DNA of 64,000 nucleotides from PALSA-1440 sp050011195. GTDB taxonomy: Bacteria > Verrucomicrobiota > Verrucomicrobiia > Limisphaerales > UBA8199. The position numbers and the translations under genes are program-made. The notes beneath the pieces were generated by a model. It had not been told where the DNA came from. It saw only the letters and a program-made list of their open reading frames with translations, and made no database searches. The stretch lies in contig JBEKJO010000009.1 of assembly GCA_050011195.1 (NCBI GenBank), positions 1-64,000 on the forward strand. Direction: 5' to 3'. This document shows, piece by piece, positions 45,112 to 53,074 of the stretch (the first letter of the stretch is position 1; each line of letters begins with the position of its first letter).

Positions 45112-45648
45112 TTAGCTCGCCGCAGGCTTCGGCGCTTCGGCCTGTTTATCGGCGCGGGCTTGCAGTACGCGCGCCATCTGGCCGGCCGGTGTATGCAACA
45201 GCCGCACCAACTTGGACGCCGGGGCGCTGAACAAACCCAGCAGTTTGGCGCGCAACACTTCCATCGAGGGCAAGTCCGCCAGCATCATGATCTCCGGCTG
45301 TTCGAGCCGTTGGTTGTTCAGATAGCCGAAATGCACTTTCAGGCGGTCCAGCTCCGTGCCGAACGTTTTGACGACCTTCGCCGCGGTGGATATGTCGCGC
45401 TGGCCGGTAACGACCGCGAGTTGTCCGCCCAGCGTGCCGTTCAAATCGCCCACGCCGGCTTCTTTGGCAGCGATGCGGAACACCGAGTTTTTGACTATGT
45501 GAATCTCCGCGCCGGCTTTGTTGAGGCGCTTGCGCAGCTCGGTCAGTTGGCCAACCTTCAGGCCCTTGTAATTCACCACGATGAAGAACGGCGAGGCGTT
45601 CAGGCGGGCCAGATATTCTTTCGTCAGGCTTTGCTTTTCGGGACGCAT
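45112..45648 (-). CDS. rplJ: 50S ribosomal protein L10
   Basis: 178 residues. Base of the L7/L12 stalk. The N-terminal RNA-binding part has the FFIVVNYKGLKVGQLTELR pattern, and the C-terminal helix that carries L7/L12 dimers follows, ending in KPAAS. It lies between rplA and rplL. The 138-base gap to rplL may carry the L10 leader/attenuation signals, but I could not resolve a structure. Confidence 0.95.
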   Translation of the reverse strand: MRPEKQSLTKEYLARLNASPFFIVVNYKGLKVGQLTELRKRLNKAGAEIHIVKNSVFRIAAKEAGVGDLNGTLGGQLAVVTGQRDISTAAKVVKTFGTELDRLKVHFGYLNNQRLEQPEIMMLADLPSMEVLRAKLLGLFSAPASKLVRLLHTPAGQMARVLQARADKQAEAPKPAAS

Positions 45649-45687
45649 GTTCGTCTAATTCGTTAAAGAGTTAAAACCATGAAGCGC

Positions 45688-46380
45688 TCAAGCCGCGAAT
45701 TCCTTCAGGTCCACCCGCACGGGTGGGCTCATCGTCGCCGAGAGCGTGCAGCTTTGAAGATAGGCCCCTTTCACGCTATGCGGTCGCGCCTTGGCAACTG
45801 CGTCGATGACCGCGCGGGCGTTTTCTTCAATTTGGGTCGCGGTGAAGGCGACCTTGCCAACCGGCACGTGGACATTGCCCGCCTTGTCGATCTTGAACTC
45901 GACGCGTCCGGCTTTAACTTCTTTCACGGCGCGCGCAGTGTCATCGGTCACTGTGCCGGTTTTGGGATTGGGCATGAGCCCACGCGGACCGAGCACCTTG
46001 CCGAGTTTGCGGACCTCGCCCATGGCCTCGGGTGTGGCGATGGCGACGTCGAAATCAGCCCAGCCCTCCTGGCATTTCTTGATCATGTCGTCAAAGCCCA
46101 CATATTCGGCACCGGCGGTCTTGGCAGCCTCGGCGGCTGGACCGCTCTTGGCGAAGACCAGCACGCGAACGGTCTTGCCACTGCCGTGCGGCAAGGGAAC
46201 CGTGCCGCGCACCATTTGGTCGGATTGCTTGGGGTCAACCCCCAGGCGGAAAGCGAGATCCACGGTCTCGTTGAATTTCGCTTTAGGGAATTTAGTTAAG
46301 ACTTCGACGGCGGCCTTCAGCGGGTAGGCTTTCTCGCCGTCCACCAGTTCGAGCGCTTTCTTGTAACGTTTACTAGGCAT
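45688..46380 (-). CDS. rplA: 50S ribosomal protein L1
   Basis: 230 residues. L1 stalk protein, and in many bacteria a translational repressor of its own operon. MPSKRYKKALELVD, GTVPLPHGSGKTVRV, LGPRGLMPNPKTGTV and the C-terminal SVKGAYLQSCTLSATMSPPV are standard. It follows rplK by 74 bases. No Shine-Dalgarno sequence is seen. Confidence 0.97.
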   Translation of the reverse strand: MPSKRYKKALELVDGEKAYPLKAAVEVLTKFPKAKFNETVDLAFRLGVDPKQSDQMVRGTVPLPHGSGKTVRVLVFAKSGPAAEAAKTAGAEYVGFDDMIKKCQEGWADFDVAIATPEAMGEVRKLGKVLGPRGLMPNPKTGTVTDDTARAVKEVKAGRVEFKIDKAGNVHVPVGKVAFTATQIEENARAVIDAVAKARPHSVKGAYLQSCTLSATMSPPVRVDLKEFAA

Positions 46381-46454
46381 TTGGTTTGGTTGCGGTGCAG
46401 ACGAGCTTCCGCTCTCCCGCGGTTATTTTGACTTTCGAGCTTCCGGATGATGCT

Positions 46455-46880
46455 TCAGCCGACGACCTCGATGCCCATGCTGCGGGCTGTGCCGGCCACG
46501 ACACGAAACGCCGCTTCTTCGGACGTCGCGTTCAAATCCTTCATCTTGATCTTTACGATATCCAGAACCTGCTTGCGCGTCACCTTGCCGACTTTTTCCT
46601 TGTTCGGCTCCTTGGAGCCCGCGGTAATGCCGGCCGCTTTCTTGAGCAGGATCGACGCTGGCGGCGATTTGGTAATGAACGCGAATGACTTGTCCTGATA
46701 AACGGTGATGACCACCGGAATGATCATGCCGGGCTGGTCTTTGGTCTTGGCGTTGAACTCTTTACAGAACGCCATGATGTTCACGCCGTGCTGGCCCAGC
46801 GCCGGCCCGACGGGCGGCGCTGGATTGGCCTGCCCCGCAGGGATCTGCAATTTAATTAATCCAGTGATTCTCTTTGCCAT
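46455..46880 (-). CDS. rplK: 50S ribosomal protein L11
   Basis: 141 residues. Forms the GTPase-associated centre with 23S rRNA. IKLQIPAGQANPAPPVGPAL and the NIMAFCKEFN helix are standard, as is the C-terminal RNA-binding domain (KVGKVTRKQVLDIVKIK, GTARSMGIEV). The ATG lies 5 bases downstream of a heptad palindrome in the mRNA, and there is no Shine-Dalgarno sequence. Initiation could therefore depend on that structure. Confidence 0.97.
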   Translation of the reverse strand: MAKRITGLIKLQIPAGQANPAPPVGPALGQHGVNIMAFCKEFNAKTKDQPGMIIPVVITVYQDKSFAFITKSPPASILLKKAAGITAGSKEPNKEKVGKVTRKQVLDIVKIKMKDLNATSEEAAFRVVAGTARSMGIEVVG

Positions 46881-46885
46881 AAAAT

Positions 46886-46960
46886 CGTGAAACGTGAGAC
46901 GTGAAACGTGAATGGTGAAGCGGCTCTTAAAGCTTCACGTTTCACGTTTCACTCATCACT
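46886..46960 (-). repeat. Heptad repeat palindrome between nusG and rplK
   Basis: Five heptads of the CGTGAAA type (46886-46920) face four heptads of the complementary TTTCACG type (46933-46960) across a 12-base loop. The inner 20 bases on each side pair nearly perfectly. In the transcript this forms a long hairpin that starts just after the nusG stop and ends 5 bases before the rplK ATG. Confidence 0.8.
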
Positions 46961-46961
46961 G

Positions 46962-47510
46962 CTACCCTTTTTCCACCTGCCAGTATTCCAACTCGACGGG
47001 CGTATTGCGTCCAAAAATGTTGACCGTCACTTTCAGCTTGCCCCGCTCCGGCTCGACTTCCTCGATCACGCCGCTGAAGTTGAGAAAAGGGCCGTTGTTG
47101 ATTTTCACCGTTTCCCCGACTTCGAAGCTGACCTTCGGCTTCTCGTGCTCTTCCGACGCCGAAATCTGGTTCTTGATCGCCTCGACTTCCTCGGCGGGGG
47201 TTGGCGTGGGCGGCTCGCCGCCTACGAAGCCGATGACCCCCTGAGTTTCCTGAATAAAATACCACGGCTTCTCGATAATGCGGTTGTTCTCATCCAGCAG
47301 CGCCATGTCAATAAAGACATAGCCCGGCCAGAGTTTGCGGGTCGAAACCGTCTTCTTCTGGTTCCGCACTTCCACCACCTTCTCCATCGGTACCAGGACC
47401 TCTTTAATGAAATCGCCCATTTCTTCGGCCTTGATGCGCTTTTCGATGCTCTCTTTGACCTTTTGTTCCTGGCCCGAAAGGGTATGGATGACAAACCACT
47501 GGCTTCGCAT
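46962..47510 (-). CDS. nusG: Transcription termination/antitermination factor NusG
   Basis: 182 residues from MRSQWFVIHT. Binds RNA polymerase through its NGN domain (WFVIHTLSGQE, KLWPGYVFIDM) and ribosome or Rho through the C-terminal KOW domain (FEVGETVKINNGPFLNFSG). The Pro/Glu-rich linker insertion PPTPTPAEEVEAIKNQ (about 105-130) is somewhat longer than in E. coli. It starts 4 bases after the secE stop. Confidence 0.96.
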   Translation of the reverse strand: MRSQWFVIHTLSGQEQKVKESIEKRIKAEEMGDFIKEVLVPMEKVVEVRNQKKTVSTRKLWPGYVFIDMALLDENNRIIEKPWYFIQETQGVIGFVGGEPPTPTPAEEVEAIKNQISASEEHEKPKVSFEVGETVKINNGPFLNFSGVIEEVEPERGKLKVTVNIFGRNTPVELEYWQVEKG

Positions 47511-47514
47511 GATG

Positions 47515-47775
47515 CTAGAGTTTGAAGAACATGAATAACCGGAAGAACACCTGGTCAACCAGCACGATAAAGCCCCCCAGCAAGATGATGGAAATGGTGA
47601 TCACCACCGTCTGGCCCTTCAACTCGGCCCAGTTCGGCCAAGTGCATTTGCGCAATTCTTCCCGCGTCTGCTGCACATAACTCGTCAATTGCAGCAGGTA
47701 CCCTTTGCGCCAACAGATGGCGAAAAGGGTGCCGACGACTGCGGCCCAAATCCCAATTTTTATAAGGTCATTCAC
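47515..47775 (-). CDS. secE: Preprotein translocase subunit SecE
   Basis: 86 residues from a GTG at 47775. The core SecE pattern is present: an amphipathic helix ending QQTREELRKCTWPNWAELKG, followed by the transmembrane helix VVITISIILLGGFIVLVDQV. An extra N-terminal transmembrane helix (IGIWAAVVGTLFAICW) precedes it, unlike the single-helix type. I chose the GTG because the frame upstream runs into the tRNA-Ser gene. It is the standard secE-nusG pair. Confidence 0.85.
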   Translation of the reverse strand: MNDLIKIGIWAAVVGTLFAICWRKGYLLQLTSYVQQTREELRKCTWPNWAELKGQTVVITISIILLGGFIVLVDQVFFRLFMFFKL

Positions 47776-47789
47776 AATAAAATTCAGTT

Positions 47790-47879
47790 TGGCGGAGAGG
47801 GAGGGATTCGAACCCCCGTCGGCGGTTAAGCCGAAGCGGTTTTCAAGACCGCCGCGATAGACCACTCTGCCACCTCTCC
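47790..47879 (-). tRNA. tRNA-Ser (TGA)
   Basis: The acceptor stem GGAGAGG pairs with CCTCTCC. It has a D-arm GCAGAGTGGTCTATCGC, an anticodon loop CTTGAAA with TGA, the long variable arm of a class II tRNA and a T-loop TTCGAAT. The discriminator is G and the 3' CCA is encoded (47790-47792). Confidence 0.95.
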
Positions 47880-47892
47880 GGCTTTGGCCGTT

Positions 47893-47968
47893 TGGCAGGG
47901 CGGGAGGGACTCGAACCCCCAACCGACGGTTTTGGAGACCGCTACTCTACCAATTGAGCTACCGCCCT
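47893..47968 (-). tRNA. tRNA-Trp (CCA)
   Basis: The acceptor stem AGGGCGG pairs with CCGCCCT, the D-arm is TAGCTCAATTGGTAGAG, the anticodon loop is CTCCAAA with CCA, and the T-loop is TTCGAGT. The 3' CCA is encoded. Its position upstream of secE, after tuf, is the common bacterial arrangement. Confidence 0.96.
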
Positions 47969-48055
47969 ACGGCCATCAAGTGTTGCTTTTGTTTCACCAG
48001 ACAAAAAAACGAGGCGGGCACTGCCCCCGCGCTCCCGGCATTCTCCAAAGCCCGG

Positions 48056-49246
48056 CTATTCGATCACCTCGGTCACCCGCCCCGCGCCGATGGTGCGGCC
48101 GCCTTCGCGGATAGCGAACCGCTGGCCTCTCTCCATCGCCACCGGGGCGATGACTTTCACCTCGACGGAAACATTGTCGCCCGGCATCACCATTTCGACT
48201 CCCTGCGGGAGGGTAACGGTGCCGGTCACGTCCGTGGTGCGGAAGTAGAATTGCGGACGGTAATTGGTGAAAAACGGCGTGTGCCGGCCGCCTTCGTCCT
48301 TCGACAGAACATACACCTCCGCTTTGAAATGCGTGTGTGGCGTGATGGTCCCGGGCTTGGCCAGAACCATTCCGCGCTCCACTTCGTCCTTCTTGGTGCC
48401 GCGCAGCAACACGCCCACGTTGTCGCCGGCATTCGCCGAATCGAGCAGCTTGCGGAACATTTCAATGTCCGTCGCCACCGTCTTGCGGGTCTCTTTCAGC
48501 CCGACGATTTCAACGTCGTCCATGCGCTTGAGCTGACCGCGTTCCACACGACCGGTCACTACGGTGCCGCGGCCTTCAATGTTGAACACGTCCTCAATGC
48601 ACATCAAAAACGGCTTGTCCACCTCGCGCGTCGGGAGCGGGATAAACGCATCAATCGCTTCCATCAATGCCTGGATGGACTTCTCGGCTTCGGGATCTCC
48701 GGCCATGGCCTTCTTGGAACTGCCGCGGATGACGGGGGTTTTGTCGCCGGGGAACTCATACTTGTTCAGGAGGTCGCGGACTTCCATTTCCACCAACTCC
48801 AGCAATTCCGGATCGTCCACCAGATCGACCTTGTTCAAAAAGACCACGATGGCGGGCACGCCGACCTGGCGAGCCAGCAGCACATGCTCCTTGGTCTGAG
48901 GCATGGGCCCTTCCGAGGCATCGACCACCAAAATCGCGCCGTCCATCTGCGCCGCCCCGGTAATCATGTTCTTGATGAAGTCGGCATGGCCCGGGCAGTC
49001 GATGTGGGCGTAGTGCCGTTTGTCGCTCTGATATTCGACGTGCGAAACCGCGATGGTCAGCGTCTTGGTTTCGTCACGCACCGTGCCGCCTTTGGTGATT
49101 TGCGCATAGGAAACAGGCGTAGCCAGCCCCTTTTTGGCCTGCGTTTGCACAATTGCGGCAGTCAGCGTGGACTTGCCGTGGTCAATGTGTCCAATCGTGC
49201 CGACGTTGACGTGCGGTTTCGTTCGTTGAAATTGCTCTTTTGCCAT
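48056..49246 (-). CDS. tuf: Elongation factor Tu
   Basis: 396 residues. GTPase that delivers aminoacyl-tRNA. The G1 motif GHIDHGKST lies at about 19-27, with DCPGHAD, NKVD and SSKKA-type loops, then domains II and III (RGTVVTGRVERG). AGGAGAT lies 6 bases before the ATG, a strong Shine-Dalgarno sequence. It is flanked by tRNA-Thr upstream and tRNA-Trp downstream, and is the only tuf copy in the window. Confidence 0.98.
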   Translation of the reverse strand: MAKEQFQRTKPHVNVGTIGHIDHGKSTLTAAIVQTQAKKGLATPVSYAQITKGGTVRDETKTLTIAVSHVEYQSDKRHYAHIDCPGHADFIKNMITGAAQMDGAILVVDASEGPMPQTKEHVLLARQVGVPAIVVFLNKVDLVDDPELLELVEMEVRDLLNKYEFPGDKTPVIRGSSKKAMAGDPEAEKSIQALMEAIDAFIPLPTREVDKPFLMCIEDVFNIEGRGTVVTGRVERGQLKRMDDVEIVGLKETRKTVATDIEMFRKLLDSANAGDNVGVLLRGTKKDEVERGMVLAKPGTITPHTHFKAEVYVLSKDEGGRHTPFFTNYRPQFYFRTTDVTGTVTLPQGVEMVMPGDNVSVEVKVIAPVAMERGQRFAIREGGRTIGAGRVTEVIE

Positions 49247-49362
49247 TGCTATCTCCTGCTGATGTTGTTGTCTCTGTGTTTGTGCTTTTTACACGATTTG
49301 TTTTCGCGCATTTACATGTTTATATGCAATTCTGTGCTGTCTTACGCAATCTGACGCATTAC

Positions 49363-49438
<76 letters not shown>

Positions 49439-49827
49439 GCCGGCCAAGTCTAATGCTTCATCCTGATACCAAAAAGCGACAAAAACCCCTCGCCCCTGCC
49501 TTCCCACTTAAAAAAGGCCAGGAACTGCTGGTTTTCGACTTTCTACGGCCCAATGACTGCGAGAAATTACGAGACTGGCCCGACCATGTCAATGGGTTTC
49601 AAACATTTTTTTGATGTTTTTTGGGGGGGCGGGGGGAACCCTGCCCGGACCGGCCCACCCCCCCAGACCGGAAGTGCACTCGTCACCGCCGCAGGAAGGG
49701 AGCGGCGGGGGGCTTTCGGTCGCTCCGAAGATGAACTTTGGGGCCAGGAAGACCAACCTCGCTTCGTGCGACTGCCCGCTTGAATAGGCTGCAACCCCAC
49801 ATCGTCTGCTTACCAGTTCAAGTCCAA
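49439..49827. other. Intergenic region upstream of the tRNA-Thr/tuf cluster
   Basis: 389 bases between the tRNA-Thr (minus) and an exported protein gene (plus). The promoter of the core cluster should lie here, but I could not identify convincing boxes. It contains a T run followed by a G-rich run (49605-49640) and C runs near 49660. No gene is seen. Confidence 0.35.
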
Positions 49828-51945
49828 ATGAAACTTCTGAGGCTGTTTATATTGTTTTTCCTGCTGCCCGTCGGCGCGCAATCGGAGGAGATCTACCATA
49901 TCCGCCGCCTTTCCGAGCGTGAGCTGACGCGGGCTTATACGAGCCTCATGTCGGATGCCTGCCGCCACGCGGACAAAGTGTGGCAGGATTCGTCAGCCGA
50001 CCCCCGCGCCGGGTACTGGGGCTCGGGCCGAAGCGACCAGATGAACGAGGGCATTCGTGCCATCTCGGGCATGGTGCTGACCTGCGGCGCGCTTTTGAAA
50101 TACTCCGACACCCTGAGCGATTCCGAACGCCGTCATTACTTGAGCCAGGCGACCCGGGCGATTCGCTACGCGGTCTCCTCCCACCTGACCGGGACGCAGA
50201 AGTGTACCGACGGCAAGCCCTGGGGCGGCAGTTGGCAATCGGCCATGTGGACCGGCACGCTGGCCTTCGGAGCAGGGCTTATCTGGGACGATCTGGATTC
50301 CGAGTTGCGGCAGGGCGTCGAGCGCGTCGTCGCGTCCGAGGCGGACCGCTTTCTCAAAGACAAGCCGCCCGTGGGACGTTGGGGCGATACCAAAGCGGAG
50401 GAGAATGGCTGGGACATGACTTGTCTTGCGGTCGCGGCGAGCATGTTTCCGGCTCATCCCCACGCCGCCGCCTGGAACGAAAAGGGCATCGAATACATGA
50501 TCAATACGCTTTCGGTCCCGGCGGACGCGCTGGACAAGACGCTGGTGGATGGCCGCCCGGTAAGCGAGTGGTTCGTCGGAGAGAACCTCAATCCCGATTT
50601 CACGCTGGAAAATCACTACTTCTTCCATCCCTCCTACATGGCGTGCAGTTCATATTTTCTGACCCAAGCCGAGATGTATTATACCTACGCGGGACGGCCA
50701 GTTCCCCAGGCCGCGACCCACCACCTGATGGATACCTGGAAAATGTTCCAGACGATCATCCTTCCCTGCGGCGAGTCTGCCTACCCCCAGGGCATGGACT
50801 GGGAACTGCACGGCCTGAGCTTCATCAATCTTTATGCCTCCCTCGCCAGCCGCCACCACGACGCCTTGGCCGCCCGCCTGGAGGATAACTGCCTGCAATA
50901 TGTGCGGGCGTGGCAGACGATGTGCCACGGGGACCTGGCGGTTCCCGGCTCCCGCCTCGGATTCACCCGGCACGCCATCTGCGTCGAGCAAGCCGCCTAC
51001 GCCTATCTGTCGCACAAGGTCTTCGGCCCGCCAGCCAAAGAGATCACCGCCCGCAAAGCCGTCTCCCAACTCCAGGGCACCTGGGCCCATGAATTCGTGG
51101 AGTTCATCGCCCATCGCACCGAAAGCAAGTTCGCGTCCTTCTCCTGGAAGAACCGGATCATGGGCCTGTTGATCCCCATCGGGCAGGGGCACGACGACAA
51201 CCCTCATGTTACCGTCCCCATCACCAGCGGCTTTGTCGGCTCGTTCGACCTCACACCAAAGCCGAAGAAACCTGCCGGGCCGAAGACCATTGAGCATGTG
51301 TGGAGCGAGGCGCCAAACGGGTTCGAGACCACTGGCTCGCTCCTGCTTAACGGCGGGTTATTGAAGCAGACGATACGGATGACCTCGGTCGGCAAACAGA
51401 CAGTCGTTTATCAGGACCGCGTCACCGCGCTGTCCGATGTCTCCCTGTCGCGCGAACTGGGCGTGCCGGTCGGCATCGAGAATGACGAGGTGACCGGCGG
51501 CAAACGAGTCGTGTATGATCGCGACGGCAAGACCACTTTCGATTGGAAGACGCCCCGAAAACCGCTTGCTCTGTCCGGCTCGTGGGCCAACGTGGATGGC
51601 CGGCTGGGCGTAGTGATGGCGGTCGGCTCCGGCCTCAGTTACCACCAGGCCAAGGGCTATGATCCGCACATGGCGGTGTGTCCCGACATTCTCTACGGCT
51701 CGTTCTCGGACCGTGCGCAGCACTTCAAGGCGGGCGACCAGGTGGCTCAGCGCATCGTGCTGTTCTTTGTCGAGGTCACGCCGAAAACCACTTCAACCCT
51801 GTCGCGGTCTTTCAGCATCGCGGAAAGATCGGGCACCCAAGTGCTCTATTTCAAACTGCCGGACGGCGGAGAGGCCGAAGTGCCCTTGCTGAGCGCCAGC
51901 AAAGAAACGCCTTCCATATCATCGGACCAGACTGGGCGGCCATAG
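49828..51945 (+). CDS. Exported alpha/alpha-toroid-like protein, possibly a polysaccharide lyase or hydrolase
   Basis: 705 residues from MKLLRLFILFFLLPVGAQS, a clear signal peptide. The N-terminal 430 residues are helical and rich in Trp/Tyr/His, with segments such as WGGSWQSAMWTGTLAFGAGL, ENGWDMTCLAVAASMF, ENHYFFHPSYMACSSYF and QGMDWELHG. This pattern is typical of an (alpha/alpha)-barrel acting on polysaccharides, as in PL8/heparinase-like folds. The C-terminal 250 residues look like a beta-sandwich. Family and substrate are not established; the His/Tyr-rich HYFFHPSY segment is a plausible active-site region. No partner gene is adjacent. Confidence 0.65.
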   Translation: MKLLRLFILFFLLPVGAQSEEIYHIRRLSERELTRAYTSLMSDACRHADKVWQDSSADPRAGYWGSGRSDQMNEGIRAISGMVLTCGALLKYSDTLSDSERRHYLSQATRAIRYAVSSHLTGTQKCTDGKPWGGSWQSAMWTGTLAFGAGLIWDDLDSELRQGVERVVASEADRFLKDKPPVGRWGDTKAEENGWDMTCLAVAASMFPAHPHAAAWNEKGIEYMINTLSVPADALDKTLVDGRPVSEWFVGENLNPDFTLENHYFFHPSYMACSSYFLTQAEMYYTYAGRPVPQAATHHLMDTWKMFQTIILPCGESAYPQGMDWELHGLSFINLYASLASRHHDALAARLEDNCLQYVRAWQTMCHGDLAVPGSRLGFTRHAICVEQAAYAYLSHKVFGPPAKEITARKAVSQLQGTWAHEFVEFIAHRTESKFASFSWKNRIMGLLIPIGQGHDDNPHVTVPITSGFVGSFDLTPKPKKPAGPKTIEHVWSEAPNGFETTGSLLLNGGLLKQTIRMTSVGKQTVVYQDRVTALSDVSLSRELGVPVGIENDEVTGGKRVVYDRDGKTTFDWKTPRKPLALSGSWANVDGRLGVVMAVGSGLSYHQAKGYDPHMAVCPDILYGSFSDRAQHFKAGDQVAQRIVLFFVEVTPKTTSTLSRSFSIAERSGTQVLYFKLPDGGEAEVPLLSASKETPSISSDQTGRP

Positions 51946-52045
51946 CGCCCCGCCTGGCGCGGCAGGGCAATGCCATCGTTCATCGTGCTAATGCGCGGCA
52001 AATCTTGGAGTTGGAGCCTGCCCCAAAGCCCGTAGCACGCCGACA

Positions 52046-53074
52046 TCATCGTGTTCTGAATCCGCGGAGTTCGGTGCAATCGACCAACCGGTCGAGTGTT
52101 TTTGGAGTGAAGACCTTCCCCCGGGTGGCAAGCAGCAGCTTCTTCATGTCCTCCTTCCGGACACCGAATCCCCTCCCGGCGATGCAGGCGACGACCTCGA
52201 ACTTCTGCTGGCCGCGCGGCTGGCCCGCGATGCTCAGCGAATGCAGGTGCTGAATCCGCGTGACCTTGTCTCTAGCGGTCCCGTCGTCCTCTGTCAGCTT
52301 TGCCTCAATTACAATCTTTGGATTGAACTCGCTGGGAATCATGAAGTCGGGTGCTTGGTCGAAGCCCGGGAACCTTTCAGCGCGCCTGGTCTTCCGAAAA
52401 CTGATTCCGGCTTTCGCGAGTTGCTCTTCGATGGCGTTTTCCAATCCGTCGCCCACAAGCTCGCTGACCGAATCGCGGTGCCCGGCGAACGGGCGGCCGA
52501 GAAATCGCTCGTACAGCACCATCGCGTAGGGCGCGCCGATAGCCGCCATGTTTCGCAGAGCGGCAAGACCACCAACAGTGTCGGCCTTCTGGAGACGGTG
52601 AACCTGGGTAGCCTCAAGCTTGGGGCACCCTTGCTCTAACAAATTGCACGCCGTTGTGACCATCGCCTCGATTCGCTTCATCATTTCAGGGCGTGGGTGG
52701 AGCGGTGAGAGCGGGGATACGCGGACTTTGCGGTCGAGTGTCCGAACGAAACCTTGGTTCAACTTGGGACCATAACGTTGTGCCGCGAGATAAGCCCACT
52801 CAGGAGGTGAAAATCCGAGCATTGCCCGCAAAACGACTAACGCGATGGGCACCTCAAGCACTGCTTTCAAGACCTCAGGTTTTGGCAGCACCGCGAATCC
52901 GCGTGTCACCTTCTTCAGCGCCTCATAGCCGCTCTCGAAGATGGCGTAATCCACAAAACCATCGCCTTTGGGTAGGGTAAGGAACTCGGAAGCCAGGCTG
53001 GAGAACACCGCGGAAACAAAAGCCTCTGGCGCCGCCTCGATTTCCTTAAACGTTGCTTCAAAAGGATACTTCAT
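52046..53074 (-). CDS. PD-(D/E)XK endonuclease-like protein paired with a methyltransferase
   Basis: 342 residues from the ATG at 53074. The C-terminal part contains APDFMIPSEF followed by IVIEAKL, that is PD...ExK, the catalytic pattern of PD-(D/E)XK nucleases. A basic, conserved-looking core lies around it (FRKTRRAERFPGFDQ). The N-terminal 200 residues are helical and may carry target recognition. The first codons overlap the last 17 bases of the upstream methyltransferase gene, so the two are translated as a pair. A restriction role is inferred; the frame is also open to an earlier ATG at 53212. Confidence 0.7.
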   Translation of the reverse strand: MKYPFEATFKEIEAAPEAFVSAVFSSLASEFLTLPKGDGFVDYAIFESGYEALKKVTRGFAVLPKPEVLKAVLEVPIALVVLRAMLGFSPPEWAYLAAQRYGPKLNQGFVRTLDRKVRVSPLSPLHPRPEMMKRIEAMVTTACNLLEQGCPKLEATQVHRLQKADTVGGLAALRNMAAIGAPYAMVLYERFLGRPFAGHRDSVSELVGDGLENAIEEQLAKAGISFRKTRRAERFPGFDQAPDFMIPSEFNPKIVIEAKLTEDDGTARDKVTRIQHLHSLSIAGQPRGQQKFEVVACIAGRGFGVRKEDMKKLLLATRGKVFTPKTLDRLVDCTELRGFRTR

